The notes: generated by a model from the letters alone, not told the origin. 38,344 bases of DNA from Modestobacter sp. VKM Ac-2984 (GCF_026967985.1 NZ_JAPVBJ010000005.1:44210-82553); one strand, 5' to 3'; shown: positions 9,050 through 16,948, counted from the first letter of the stretch. Numbers and translations: made by a program.

Positions 9050-9168
9050 GCGGATGTGCGCCACCGTCCGGATGAACTGGTGAGGTACGGCACGACCGGG
9101 TCGCGTCCCGGCGACACGACCGCACCGGTACGCCCTGCGGGGCGGGCCTCCTCTGCGAGGATCCCGGG

Positions 9169-9990
9169 GTGACGCAGGCCGCTCCGGACGCCCAGCTGTC
9201 CCCGGTCGCCCACCACCTCCCGGCGGCCGGGATGGTCGTCGTGGTGACCGCGGTGGCCGTGGGGCTGCCCGCCGCGGTCGGCGACACGGGCCGGGTCGTC
9301 GCGGTTGCGTTGCTCCAGCTGGGCCTGGTCGTCGGGTGGGTGGTCGCCACCGGCATCCGTGGCTCCCTGGGCTCCCTCGCCCTGGGGGGTGCCGCGGCCG
9401 TCGCGGCCGACGCGGCGGTGCTCCTCCCGGCCCGCCCGCAGCTGGACTGGCTGCTGGCGGTCCTCGGCCTGGGGTTCCTGGCCGCCGTCGTCCACCAGAT
9501 GACCCGCCCGGCACCACGGCGCTACCTCGTCGCGTCGCTGGCCGGGGTCGTCCTGCTGCTGTGCTCGGTGTGTGCGCTGGCGGTGCTGCTGGGGGTGGCC
9601 CGGCTCGAAGCCGGGCCGCGGGCGCTGGAGACGGCGGTCCTGGTGGTCGGCGCCGCCCTCCTGGTCGGGCACCTGGTCGACGTCGTGCTGCCCCGCCCCG
9701 AGATCGCCCCCGGCGTGCCCCGCGGCCTGCTCGGCGTCGTCCTCGCCGTGCTGGCCGCCACGGGGGTCGCCCTGCTGGACCGGGAGAGCGACGCGCTGAT
9801 CGACGTCCTCTCGGCGGCCATCTACGGGTCGGCCCTCGGCGGGGCGGCCGCGCTCGCGGCGCTGGGCGCCTCCTACGTCGCCGCCGAACGCGGTGAGCGG
9901 AGCTGGGCGCTGCCGGTGGTGCAGGCGGTGCTCCCGCTGGCTGCCGTCACCCCCGTGGCCTACGCCCTCGCTTCGTACGGCACCGGCTGA
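9169..9990 (+). CDS. Conserved hypothetical multi-pass membrane protein
   Basis: The 273-residue product is almost wholly hydrophobic, with about seven or eight membrane segments separated by short loops, for example GMVVVVTAVAVGLPAAVG, AVLLLCSVCALAVLLGV-like stretches and LAALGASYVAAERGERSW. No catalytic or transport motif is recognised. The GTG start at 9169 follows CGAGGATCCCGGG, which can be read either as a GAGG ribosome site or as a degenerate -10 box six bases upstream. It is divergent from glnR and ends 21 nt before the LmeA-like gene, so the two are probably co-transcribed. A role in the cell envelope is only suggested by this neighbour. Confidence 0.75.
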   Translation: MTQAAPDAQLSPVAHHLPAAGMVVVVTAVAVGLPAAVGDTGRVVAVALLQLGLVVGWVVATGIRGSLGSLALGGAAAVAADAAVLLPARPQLDWLLAVLGLGFLAAVVHQMTRPAPRRYLVASLAGVVLLLCSVCALAVLLGVARLEAGPRALETAVLVVGAALLVGHLVDVVLPRPEIAPGVPRGLLGVVLAVLAATGVALLDRESDALIDVLSAAIYGSALGGAAALAALGASYVAAERGERSWALPVVQAVLPLAAVTPVAYALASYGTG

Positions 9991-10011
9991 GCGGCAGGGG
10001 AGACTCGAGGC

Positions 10012-10701
10012 GTGAAGGCACTGCTGATCGTCCTGTTGCTCACGCTCGGCCTCCTGGTCCTGGTCGACCGGGTGGGCGTGGCCGTCGCGGAGGGGCAGGT
10101 GGCCGACCAGGTGGCCGAACGCGGTGGGCTGGCCAGTGCACCGGACGTCGACATCACCGGGTTCCCCTTCCTCACCCAGGCGCTGTCCGGCCGCTACGAC
10201 GAGGTGCGGATCAGCCTGACCGCCGAGCAGCTCGGCGAGCCGGCCGGCACCCGGGCCGACGTGTCGCTGTTCGGCGTGCAGGTGCCCTTGTCCGACGCGG
10301 TCTCGGGCTCGGTCCAGGAGATCCCGGTGGAGCAGGTCGACGGGACGGCGACGCTCTCCTACGAGCTGCTCGCCCAGCAGCTCGGCGGCGACACCCGGCT
10401 GCAGGTCGACGGCGACCGGTTGCGCATCGACCGCACGGTCGACCTCCTCGGCCTGGAGGTCCCGGTCACCGCCCGGGGGACCGTCTCCCTGGACGGGCAG
10501 GACCTGGTGGTCGAGGTCGACGACGCGGCGGCGGCGGGCGTCGACGTCCCCGACTTCGTCCTCGACGGGGCAGCGGACGTGCTCGACTTCCGGTACCCGG
10601 TGCCGGAGCTGCCGTTCGGGCTCGAGCTGACCGGGGTCGACCCCCGGGACGACGGCGTCCTGGTGCAGGTGTCGGCGACCGACACCGTGCTGAGCGGCTG
10701 A
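10012..10701 (+). CDS. DUF2993 (LmeA-like) exported phospholipid-binding protein
   Basis: The 229-residue protein begins with an uncleaved or cleaved membrane segment (KALLIVLLLTLGLLVLVDRV) followed by the DUF2993 pattern: DITGFPFLTQALSGRYDEVRI, later DLLGLEVPVTARGTVSLDGQ and LPFGLELTGVDPRDDGVLVQ. LmeA of mycobacteria is a periplasmic phosphatidylinositide-binding protein needed for lipomannan elongation and maintenance. The synteny (next to the thioredoxin and sulfurtransferase genes, as Rv0817c) supports orthology, but whether this organism makes lipomannan cannot be told from the window. The GTG start at 10012 follows a weak AGG-rich site. Confidence 0.82.
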   Translation: MKALLIVLLLTLGLLVLVDRVGVAVAEGQVADQVAERGGLASAPDVDITGFPFLTQALSGRYDEVRISLTAEQLGEPAGTRADVSLFGVQVPLSDAVSGSVQEIPVEQVDGTATLSYELLAQQLGGDTRLQVDGDRLRIDRTVDLLGLEVPVTARGTVSLDGQDLVVEVDDAAAAGVDVPDFVLDGAADVLDFRYPVPELPFGLELTGVDPRDDGVLVQVSATDTVLSG

Positions 10702-10742
10702 TCGGCCGGAATGCCCCGGGAGGTGCACCCGTTGAGCCTCAG

Positions 10743-11084
10743 GTGACCACGACGATCCCCACGGCCGAGGCGACGGCCGCCCTGGCGGGGCTCGGGGTGC
10801 GCCCGGCGGAGGCGGAGCTGACCGCGGTCCAGTTCTCGACGGCCTTCTGCGGGCCCTGCCGGGCCACCCGCGCCCGGCTGCAGCGGTTGCAGGCCACCCG
10901 GCCCGGGCTGGCCCACGTGCACGTGGACGCCGAGAGCCACCTGGACGCGGTGCGCGCACTCGACGTCCAGGTCACCCCGACGCTGATCTGGCTGGACGCC
11001 GCGGGGGCGGTGGTGGCCCGCAGCACCGGCGCGCCGGGGCCGGCCGAGCTGGCCGCCCTGGTGGACGCGCACCTGGGGGCATGA
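10743..11084 (+). CDS. Thioredoxin-family protein (ThiX-like)
   Basis: The 113-residue cytoplasmic protein has a thioredoxin fold with the active site FCGPC (Cys36, Cys39) and a cis-Pro region VTPTLIWLDAAG. The GTG start at 10743 gives MTTTIPTAEATAALAGLGV. The family reduces disulfides; the partner is unknown. It lies between the LmeA-like gene and the cysteine-responsive leader of the sulfurtransferase operon, the same place as Rv0816c (thiX) in M. tuberculosis. The active-site motif differs from the classical WCGPC by Phe in place of Trp. Confidence 0.88.
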   Translation: MTTTIPTAEATAALAGLGVRPAEAELTAVQFSTAFCGPCRATRARLQRLQATRPGLAHVHVDAESHLDAVRALDVQVTPTLIWLDAAGAVVARSTGAPGPAELAALVDAHLGA

Positions 11085-11095
11085 CGGTGATCCGC

Positions 11096-11101
11096 TACCC
11101 T
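11096..11101 (+). promoter_or_regulatory. Leaderless -10 box TACCCT for the cysteine leader peptide
   Basis: TACCCT ends exactly six bases before the GTG at 11108. Transcription would begin at or next to the leader peptide start codon. The box lies in the short gap after the thioredoxin gene, so the sulfurtransferase operon has its own promoter. Confidence 0.65.
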
Positions 11102-11107
11102 CGCGCC

Positions 11108-11182
11108 GTGGGCCCCCTGCTGACCTCGCGCCGCACAGTCGACCTGTGCCGCGTCGGCAGCACCCGCTGTCCGGCCTGCTGA
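11108..11182 (+). CDS. Cysteine-containing leader peptide, 24 residues
   Basis: A GTG-initiated 24-codon reading frame ends in VDLCRVGSTRCPAC and TGA. Three of its last eleven residues are Cys, and Arg-rich LTSRRTVDLCRV resembles the putative leader peptides found upstream of sulfur genes in actinobacteria. In mycobacteria, leaderless cysteine-rich small frames upstream of cysA2-type genes regulate the downstream operon by attenuating translation according to Cys-tRNA supply. Here the peptide lies 177 nt upstream of a sulfurtransferase and has a leaderless promoter. It is too short for ordinary gene calling. The regulation in this organism is inference. Confidence 0.7.
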   Translation: MGPLLTSRRTVDLCRVGSTRCPAC

Positions 11183-11359
11183 GGCCGCACCCCGCGCCGG
11201 AGACGCCGTCCCGCGCCGCTCTCCGCACGCCCTGGCCGACCTCCGCCGGATGTGCCGCTCCGGTGGACACCGGCTCCGCGTTCCCGCACGGGACCCGCGC
11301 CCGAGCTGCACCGCACGACGTCCGCACCATCCGCCCGAACTGATGGAGGAACCACACTC
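11183..11359 (+). promoter_or_regulatory. Leader-to-sulfurtransferase spacer, possible attenuation region
   Basis: These 177 nt are GC-rich and without a convincing gene. A small hairpin (CCGGT-GGAC-ACCGG, 11260-11273) lies within it, and GGAGGA at about 11345 serves the sulfurtransferase ATG. Pairing between the leader and the ribosome-binding site cannot be judged by eye. Confidence 0.4.
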
Positions 11360-12187
11360 ATGAGCCGTAGCGACGTGCTCGTCACCGCCGACTGGGCCCA
11401 GGAGCACCTGGGTGACCCGGGCATCGTCTTCGTCGAGGTCGACGAGGACACCAGCGCCTACGACGGCGGCCACCTCGAAGGTGCCGTCAAGCTGGACTGG
11501 AAGACCGACCTGCAGGACCCGCTGCGCCGTGACTTCGTCGGCCGCGAGGCGTTCGAGGCGCTGCTCTCCTCGCGCGGCATCGGCAACGACGACACCGTGG
11601 TCCTCTACGGCGGCAACAACAACTGGTTCGCCGCCTACGCCTACTGGTACTTCAAGCTCTACGGGCACCGCGACGTGAAGCTGATCGACGGTGGCCGCAA
11701 GAAGTGGGAGCTCGACGGCCGCCCGCTGTCGAAGGACGTCGTGGAGCGCCCGGCCACCACCTACCGCGCCAGCGAGCCCGACCTGTCGATCCGCGCCTTC
11801 CGCGACGAGGTCGTGGCTTCGATCGGCAGCAAGAACATCATCGACGTGCGCTCGCCGGACGAGTTCTCCGGCAAGATCCTCGCCCCGGCGCACCTGCCGC
11901 AGGAGCAGGCGCAGAAGGGCGGGCACGTCCCCACGGCGATGAACATCCCGTGGAGCAAGGCGGCCAACGAGGACGGCACGTTCAAGAGCGACGAGGAGCT
12001 GGCCAAGCTCTACGCCGAGCAGGGCTACGACGAGGCCAAGCCGACGATCGCCTACTGCCGCATCGGTGAGCGCTCCAGCCACACCTGGTTCGTGCTGCGC
12101 GAGCTGCTCGGCAAGTCCGACGTCAAGAACTACGACGGCTCCTGGGTCGAGTACGGCTCGCTGGTCGGCGTCCCGATCGAGAAGTGA
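11360..12187 (+). CDS. Two-domain sulfurtransferase (rhodanese; CysA2/SseA type)
   Basis: The 275-residue enzyme has two rhodanese domains. The N-terminal domain is inactive (VVLYGGNNNWFAAYAYWYF in place of a catalytic loop). The C-terminal domain has IIDVRSPDEFSGKI and the active loop YCRIGERSSHTWF, with catalytic Cys233. It transfers sulfane sulfur from thiosulfate or a related donor to a thiol or cyanide acceptor. The ATG at 11360 has GGAGGA nine bases upstream; the in-frame extension back to 11252 is discarded because it runs through the leader spacer. DUF1416 follows after 6 nt, the usual partner. The codon usage and Lys content are a little less GC-extreme than in neighbours, suggesting high expression. 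Confidence 0.94.
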   Translation: MSRSDVLVTADWAQEHLGDPGIVFVEVDEDTSAYDGGHLEGAVKLDWKTDLQDPLRRDFVGREAFEALLSSRGIGNDDTVVLYGGNNNWFAAYAYWYFKLYGHRDVKLIDGGRKKWELDGRPLSKDVVERPATTYRASEPDLSIRAFRDEVVASIGSKNIIDVRSPDEFSGKILAPAHLPQEQAQKGGHVPTAMNIPWSKAANEDGTFKSDEELAKLYAEQGYDEAKPTIAYCRIGERSSHTWFVLRELLGKSDVKNYDGSWVEYGSLVGVPIEK

Positions 12188-12193
12188 GCTGAC

Positions 12194-12487
12194 ATGTGCG
12201 GAGCCCCGAAGCAGGGCGGCAGCCTGGCCGGTGTCGACCTGAGCACCCAGACCGTCATCCAGGGATCGGTGTGGCACGACGGCGCCCCGGTGGCCGGTGC
12301 CTACGTCCGGCTGCTGGACGCCACCGACGAGTTCACCGCCGAGGTGGTGACCAGCCCGGAGGGTGAGTTCCGGTTCTTCGCCGCGCCGGGTCGCTGGACG
12401 CTGCGGACCCTGGCGCCGGTCGGCCGGGCCGAGCGCCCGGTCGACGCCGAGGTCGGGCTGAACGAGACGACCCTCGCGATCGACTGA
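12194..12487 (+). CDS. DUF1416 protein (SseC-like)
   Basis: The 97-residue protein starts MCGAPKQGGSLAGVDLSTQ and continues as a small carboxypeptidase-regulatory-like beta domain (VIQGSVWHDGAPVAGAYVRL, then SPEGEFRFFAAPGRWTLRTL). The N-terminal MCGAPKQG, with Cys2, is characteristic of DUF1416, almost always found next to a CysA/SseA sulfurtransferase in actinobacteria. It may accept or carry sulfur, but this is not established here. It lies six nt after the sulfurtransferase gene and is followed by two hairpins, so it ends the operon. Confidence 0.9.
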   Translation: MCGAPKQGGSLAGVDLSTQTVIQGSVWHDGAPVAGAYVRLLDATDEFTAEVVTSPEGEFRFFAAPGRWTLRTLAPVGRAERPVDAEVGLNETTLAID

Positions 12488-12491
12488 CGAC

Positions 12492-12547
12492 GGACCCCGT
12501 CACGGGTCCACCAGCGCCCGCTCCGGCTCCGGCCGGGGCGGGCGCTG
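12492..12547 (+). terminator. Two tandem hairpins ending the sulfurtransferase operon
   Basis: The first is GGACCC/GGGTCC (12492-12497 with 12504-12509). The second is a 10-bp stem CAGCGCCCGC/GCGGGCGCTG (12512-12521 with 12538-12547). Both follow the DUF1416 stop directly. Confidence 0.75.
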
Positions 12548-12650
12548 TCGTCTCCGCCACCGGGACGCCCACCAGGCCACCCACCTGGGCCGAAGTGGGC
12601 AACGGCGTGGCGCAGGACGACGGCGGGGTGGCTGCCGGTGAAGGGCACGC

Positions 12651-13340
12651 TCAGGCGTCCCGCAGGCCGACGAGCCCGGCGAGGTCGCGCATCGCGTCGT
12701 CGAAGAAGGCGTCCGGGTCGGCGGAGGCGCCGGTGAAGTGGCCGAACAGCTCGAAGCTGATCGTGCCGAAGACGCTGCTCCACGCCAGCAGTGCCCGGGC
12801 CCGCACGGCGTCGTCCAGCGCCGGGTGCTCCCCGCCCAGCACCGGCGTGACGTCGGGGCTCAGGGCGCCGGTCGCCCGGCCGGTCGCGGGCGGCAGCAGC
12901 CCGGCCCGGGCGGCGTCCCCGAGGACCCGGCCCAGCACGGCGCCGACCCGGATGGCTGCCGGGACGGTGTCCCGGGGGGCTCGGTAGCCGGGTACCGGTG
13001 AGCCGTAGAGCAGCGCGTACTCGTGCGGGTGCTCCCGGGCCCAGCGACGCACGGCCCGGCAGACCCCGAGCCACCGGGTCACCGGCGGCGCTGCCGGGTC
13101 GTCGGCCCGTTCGGCCGCCTCTCCCAGGGAGTCGTACCCGTCGATGATCAGCCGGGTCAGCAGGTCGTCGCGGCTGGGGAAGTAGCGGTACACGGCGGAG
13201 GAGGCCATGCCCAGCTCCCGGGCGACGGCCCGGAGCGAGAGGCCGGCGGCACCTACGGTGGCCAGCTGTTCCTTGGCGAGCGCGGTGATCTCGGCAGTGA
13301 TCTCGGCGCGGGCCCGCGCCCGGGCGGTGGTGGGCGGCAC
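12651..13340 (-). CDS. TetR-family repressor with WHG-type C-terminal domain
   Basis: The 229-residue protein has an N-terminal helix-turn-helix (about 15-62; LSLRAVARELGMASSAVYRY) and a C-terminal ligand domain with the WHG-family pattern HEYALLYGSPVPGYRAPRDT. The GTG start at 13340 lacks a visible ribosome site. It is divergent from an NAD-dependent epimerase gene across a 125-nt gap with a 15-bp palindrome, so it probably represses both itself and that gene. The inducer is unknown. Confidence 0.9.
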   Translation of the reverse strand: MPPTTARARARAEITAEITALAKEQLATVGAAGLSLRAVARELGMASSAVYRYFPSRDDLLTRLIIDGYDSLGEAAERADDPAAPPVTRWLGVCRAVRRWAREHPHEYALLYGSPVPGYRAPRDTVPAAIRVGAVLGRVLGDAARAGLLPPATGRATGALSPDVTPVLGGEHPALDDAVRARALLAWSSVFGTISFELFGHFTGASADPDAFFDDAMRDLAGLVGLRDA

Positions 13341-13390
13341 CGGTGCAGCGTGTCATCCGAGAGCGGTGCACGCAACAGAGATCAATGCTC

Positions 13391-13444
13391 TTGACAGTGC
13401 GGTCGGCAACCAGCAGTCTCGGCACATCCGAGAGCAGTGCTCTC
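13391..13444 (+). promoter_or_regulatory. Divergent promoter region with TetR operator
   Basis: GAGAGCA-G-TGCTCTC at 13430-13444 is a perfect 15-bp palindrome between the two divergent genes. A related imperfect copy, GAGAGCGGTGCACGC, lies at 13359-13373; both follow ATCC. TTGACA at 13391-13396 is a fitting -35 for the epimerase gene; its -10 (CAGTCT, 13414-13419) is weak. A repressor on the palindrome would sit at the start of that transcript. Confidence 0.65.
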
Positions 13445-13465
13445 CCTGAGGTCGAGGAGATCGAG

Positions 13466-14449
13466 ATGGCACGTCACGTGGTGGTCGGCAAGGGCCCGGT
13501 GGGGTCGGCGACGGCGCAGCTGCTGGCCGAGCAGGGGCACGAGGTGCTCGTGCTCTCCCGCAGCGGTGGTGTCAGCACCGACCGGGTCGAGCACCGGGCG
13601 GTCGACGCGTCCGACGCCGAGGCGCTGACCAGCGCCGTCGGCCGGGCCGACGCGATCTACAACGCGGTCAACCCCGCGGACTACACGACCTGGACCCGCG
13701 ACTGGCCGCCCATGGCGGCGGCGCTGCTGGCCGCGGCCGAGCGCTCCGGCGCCGGGCTGGTGATCATGGGCAACCTCTACGGCTACGGCCGTCCGTCGGG
13801 CCCGCTGACGCCACAGAGCCCCTTGGCCGCCACGGACGTGAAGGGGCGGCTGCGCGCGCAGATGTGGACCGACGCGCTCGCCGCGCAGCAGGCCGGCCGG
13901 GTACGGGTCACCGAGGCCCGGGCGTCGGACTTCGTCGGCCCCGGCATCCCCGCCGCCCAGTCGCACTTGGTCCGCCAGCTGGACACCCTGCGCCGCGGCC
14001 GGCGGGCGTGGGTGATCGGTGACCCCGACGTCCCGCACAGCTGGACCAACGTGCCCGACGCCGCGGCCACCCTGGTCGCGCTCGGCACCGACGACCGGTC
14101 CTGGGGGCGGGCGTGGCACGTGCCCAGCCCGGCGCCCCGCTCGCAGCGGCAGGCGCTGAGCGACCTGGCCCGGGCGATGGGCGCACCCCCGGCCCGGGTC
14201 AGCGGCACTCCTTGGCCGGTGCTGCGCGCCGCAGGGCTCGCCGTCCCGCTGATGCGGGAGATCGTGGCGATCCGGCACCAGTGGGACCAGGAGTTCATCC
14301 TGGACGCGGCCGAGACGACGGCGGTGTTCGGGCTGGCCGCGACGCCGTGGGACGACGTCGTCCGCGCCACCGTGGCGGCGGCCCAGCCGGGAGCGTCCGC
14401 CGGCTCGGCGAGCAGCGCCGGGGCCGGGAACGGTCGGCTGGGGCAGTAG
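13466..14449 (+). CDS. NAD(P)-dependent epimerase/dehydratase-like protein
   Basis: The 327-residue protein begins with a Rossmann fold (ARHVVVGKGPVGSATAQLLA, a GxGxxGxxxA pattern) and has an SDR-extended layout with IYNAVNPADYTTW and IMGNLYGYGRPSG. The Tyr of the last stretch could be catalytic, but a clear YxxxK is not visible, so it may be an atypical family member that binds NAD(P) without the usual activity. The ATG at 13466 follows GAGGAG with seven bases. The frame is open upstream to 13343, but that part crosses the operator. The substrate is unknown; control by the divergent TetR protein is likely. Confidence 0.88.
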   Translation: MARHVVVGKGPVGSATAQLLAEQGHEVLVLSRSGGVSTDRVEHRAVDASDAEALTSAVGRADAIYNAVNPADYTTWTRDWPPMAAALLAAAERSGAGLVIMGNLYGYGRPSGPLTPQSPLAATDVKGRLRAQMWTDALAAQQAGRVRVTEARASDFVGPGIPAAQSHLVRQLDTLRRGRRAWVIGDPDVPHSWTNVPDAAATLVALGTDDRSWGRAWHVPSPAPRSQRQALSDLARAMGAPPARVSGTPWPVLRAAGLAVPLMREIVAIRHQWDQEFILDAAETTAVFGLAATPWDDVVRATVAAAQPGASAGSASSAGAGNGRLGQ

Positions 14450-14491
14450 CGCGCAGCTGCCCCGCTCCCGGTGCGCGCAGGGCACCCGGAT

Positions 14492-14497
14492 TACGGT
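14492..14497 (+). promoter_or_regulatory. Leaderless -10 box TACGGT for the 14504 operon
   Basis: TACGGT ends six bases before the ATG at 14504. There is no ribosome-binding site ahead of this ATG. Confidence 0.6.
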
Positions 14498-14503
14498 GAC
14501 GCC

Positions 14504-14617
14504 ATGGGTCTGTTCTCCGCCTGGGTGCTCATCACCCTCGTCACGCTGGTCGCGCTGGGCTTCGCCGCCTCGGCGTGGCGGGTCGCCCGCGCCGAGCGTC
14601 CGGGGCGCGCCCGATGA
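14504..14617 (+). CDS. Small single-pass membrane protein, 37 residues
   Basis: The frame encodes a short N-terminus, one hydrophobic helix (about residues 4-25, FSAWVLITLVTLVALGFAAS) and a basic tail (WRVARAERPGRAR), so the tail should face the cytoplasm. It has a leaderless promoter, and its stop overlaps the ATG of the next gene (ATGA, 4 nt), which argues that it is translated. It is below usual gene-calling size. Function is unknown; it may assist or anchor the products of the coupled genes. Confidence 0.65.
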   Translation: MGLFSAWVLITLVTLVALGFAASAWRVARAERPGRAR

Positions 14618-15186
14618 GCGCCCCCGTCCCGCCCGGCCTGCCGAACGGGCCGGTCGCCGGCCCGACCGAACTGCCCGTCCCGGACACCGTCGACGTGCGC
14701 GAGGGGCCCGAGGTGGCCCACGAGCTGCTGTCGGTGCTGCCGCTGCTCGGTGAGTGGCACGGCGAGGGGCAGGCCGCCGGCGCCGGTGGCGACCACCGCT
14801 TCGGGCAGTGGGTCCGGTTCGCCCACGACGGCCGGGACTTCCTCAGCTACGAGTCGCGCACCTGGCGGCTGGCCGACGACGGCCAGGTGGCCGGTCCGGA
14901 CCAGCGGGAGTCCGGCTTCTGGCGGCCCCGCGGCGAGGACGAGGTCGAGCTGCTGGTCAGCTCCCCGGCCGGCCTGGTCGAGATCTACGTCGGCACGGCC
15001 CGGACGACGACCAGCTGGGAGCTGGACAGCGACGTCCTGGCGCGCACCCCCGACCACCCCGACACGAGCCGGGCCAAGCGGCTCTACGGCATCGTCGACG
15101 GTGCGCTGCTCTACGCGGTCGACCGCGCGGCGGGCGACCAGCCGCTGCGCCCGACCATGTCCGCCCGCCTGGAGCGGATCCGTTGA
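14614..15186 (+). CDS. Nitrobindin/FABP-like beta-barrel protein (DUF1794)
   Basis: The 190-residue protein has an N-terminal Pro-rich stretch and the nitrobindin-type barrel starting at LPLLGEWHGEG, the family GxWxGxG motif, then FGQWVRFAHDGRDFLSYESR. In heme-binding members a His near the C-terminus (in a HHL- or PHL-like context before A-x-L) ligates iron. Here the equivalent stretch reads PLRPTMSARLERI without His, so heme binding is doubtful. The position in the neighbourhood fits Rv0813c, a FABP-like protein, rather than the heme-binding Rv2717c. The ATG at 14614 overlaps the small membrane gene by 4 nt, and the next gene overlaps this one by 4 nt. Confidence 0.85.
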   Translation: MSAPVPPGLPNGPVAGPTELPVPDTVDVREGPEVAHELLSVLPLLGEWHGEGQAAGAGGDHRFGQWVRFAHDGRDFLSYESRTWRLADDGQVAGPDQRESGFWRPRGEDEVELLVSSPAGLVEIYVGTARTTTSWELDSDVLARTPDHPDTSRAKRLYGIVDGALLYAVDRAAGDQPLRPTMSARLERIR

Positions 15187-16889
15187 GCACCGTGACACCG
15201 CCCGCCACCCCGCGCCAGGTCGCCGACCGCTACGTCGACGCGGTCTGCGACCTGGACCCGATCGTCGCCACCCAGCTGGGCACCCGCCCCGGCGACGACC
15301 GGCTGCCCGACACCAGCCCCACCGGGCTGGCCGCCGAGGCCGAGCTGATCCGGGCGACGCTCGCCGAGCTGGACCGGGTGCTGGCCGCCGACCCGTCGCT
15401 GGACGACGACCCGGTCGAGCGCCGCTGCGCCCGGCTGCTGCGGGAGCGGCTCACCGCGGCACTGGACCTACACGAGGCCGGCGAGGACCTGCGCGCGGTG
15501 TCCAACCTCTTCTCCCCGGTGCACGCCATCCGGCAGGTCTTCTCGATGATGCCGACCCGGACGCCGGAGGACTGGGCCGTGCTGGCCCGCCGGCTCGCCC
15601 GGGTGCCGGCGGCCTACCGCGGGTACTGCGAGTCGCTGAGCGCCGGGGCCGCACGCGGCCTGTTCGCCGCGCCCCGGCAGGTGCACACCGTGGTCGGGCA
15701 GCTCGACGAGTGGCTGGCCGGCCCGTACTTCGCCGGGCTGGTCGCCCCCGGCCCCGACGAGGTGCGTGCCGAGCTGGACGCCGCCGCGGCCGCTGCCGAT
15801 GCCGCGGTCGCCACCGTCCGCGACTTCCTCCGCGACACCTACGCCCCGCAGGCCGCGGGCACGCCCGACGCGGTCGGCCGCGAGCGGTACGCCCGTTTCG
15901 CCCGCTCGTGGAACGGCTCGGACCTCGGCACGGGCACCGGCCTGGAGGAGGCCTACGCCTGGGGCTGGGCCGAGCACCAGCGGATCCTGACCGAGCAGCG
16001 CACCGAGGCGGAGAAGGTGCTCCCCGGTGCCACGCCCATGGAGGCGATGCGCTGGCTGACCGAGCACGGCGAGGCCGTGACGGGCGTGGAGCCCGTCCGG
16101 CAGCGGCTGCAGGCGATGATGGACTCCGCGATCGAGGCCCTCGACGGGGTGCACTTCGACATCGCCGGCCCGGTGCGCCAGGTGGAGGCGATGATCGCCC
16201 CGCCGGGCAGCGCCGCGGCGCCGTACTACACCCGGCCGACCCAGGACTTCTCCCGGCCGGGCCGGACCTGGCTGCCGACGCTGGGCCGGGAGCGCTTCCC
16301 GCTCTGGGACCTGGTCTCGACCTGGTACCACGAGGGCGTCCCCGGTCATCACCTGCAGCTGGCCCAGTGGGCGTACGTCTCCGGTGAGCTGTCGTCCTAC
16401 CAGACCTCGCTGGGGTCGGTCGGGGCCAACGTCGAGGGCTGGGCGCTCTACGCCGAGCGGCTGATGGACGAGCTGGGCTTCCTGACCGACCCGGGCGCGC
16501 GGCTGGGCTACCTGGACGCGCAGCAGATGCGCGCCGTCCGGGTGGTGGTCGACATCGGCATGCACCTGGAGCTGCCGATCCCCGACGACGCCGAGGGCGC
16601 CGTCGCCGCGCACCGCGGCGAGCAGTGGACGCCGGAACTGGCGCGCGCGTTCTTCGGGGAGAACTGCGGCCGGGACGCCGACTTCCTGGACAGCGAGCTC
16701 GTGCGGTACCTCGGCATGCCCGGGCAGGCGATCAGCTACAAGCTGGGGGAGCGGGCCTGGCTGGCCGGCCGGGCAGCGGCCCAGCAGGCGCGGGGCGCCG
16801 ACTTCGACCTGAAGGCCTGGCACATGGCCGCGCTCTCGCAGGGCAGCCTGGGCCTCGACGACCTGGCCGCCGAACTCGCCCAGCTCTGA
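15183..16889 (+). CDS. DUF885 metallopeptidase-like protein
   Basis: The 568-residue protein belongs to DUF885, with the motif HEGVPGHH (His383-His390), a zinc-type HExxxxH variant, in TWYHEGVPGHHLQLAQ, and the family segment SLGSVGANVEGWALYAERLM. It should be a cytoplasmic peptidase or dipeptidase; no signal peptide is seen. The TTG at 15183 overlaps the previous stop (TTGA) and has GGAG eight bases upstream, better than a GTG at 15192 (17 bases away). Substrate is unknown. Confidence 0.9.
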   Translation: MSTVTPPATPRQVADRYVDAVCDLDPIVATQLGTRPGDDRLPDTSPTGLAAEAELIRATLAELDRVLAADPSLDDDPVERRCARLLRERLTAALDLHEAGEDLRAVSNLFSPVHAIRQVFSMMPTRTPEDWAVLARRLARVPAAYRGYCESLSAGAARGLFAAPRQVHTVVGQLDEWLAGPYFAGLVAPGPDEVRAELDAAAAAADAAVATVRDFLRDTYAPQAAGTPDAVGRERYARFARSWNGSDLGTGTGLEEAYAWGWAEHQRILTEQRTEAEKVLPGATPMEAMRWLTEHGEAVTGVEPVRQRLQAMMDSAIEALDGVHFDIAGPVRQVEAMIAPPGSAAAPYYTRPTQDFSRPGRTWLPTLGRERFPLWDLVSTWYHEGVPGHHLQLAQWAYVSGELSSYQTSLGSVGANVEGWALYAERLMDELGFLTDPGARLGYLDAQQMRAVRVVVDIGMHLELPIPDDAEGAVAAHRGEQWTPELARAFFGENCGRDADFLDSELVRYLGMPGQAISYKLGERAWLAGRAAAQQARGADFDLKAWHMAALSQGSLGLDDLAAELAQL

Positions 16890-16894
16890 GGAAG

Positions 16895-16947
16895 GGCCCC
16901 GTCCTCCTCACCCCTCGCAAGCTCGGGGCGAGCCTCTGGACGGGGCC
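16895..16947. terminator. Bidirectional terminator after the DUF885 gene
   Basis: Arms GGCCCCGTCC (16895-16904) and GGACGGGGCC (16938-16947) are perfectly complementary, with a smaller CTCGC/GCGAG hairpin nested inside. It separates convergent genes. Confidence 0.8.
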
Positions 16948-16948
16948 G

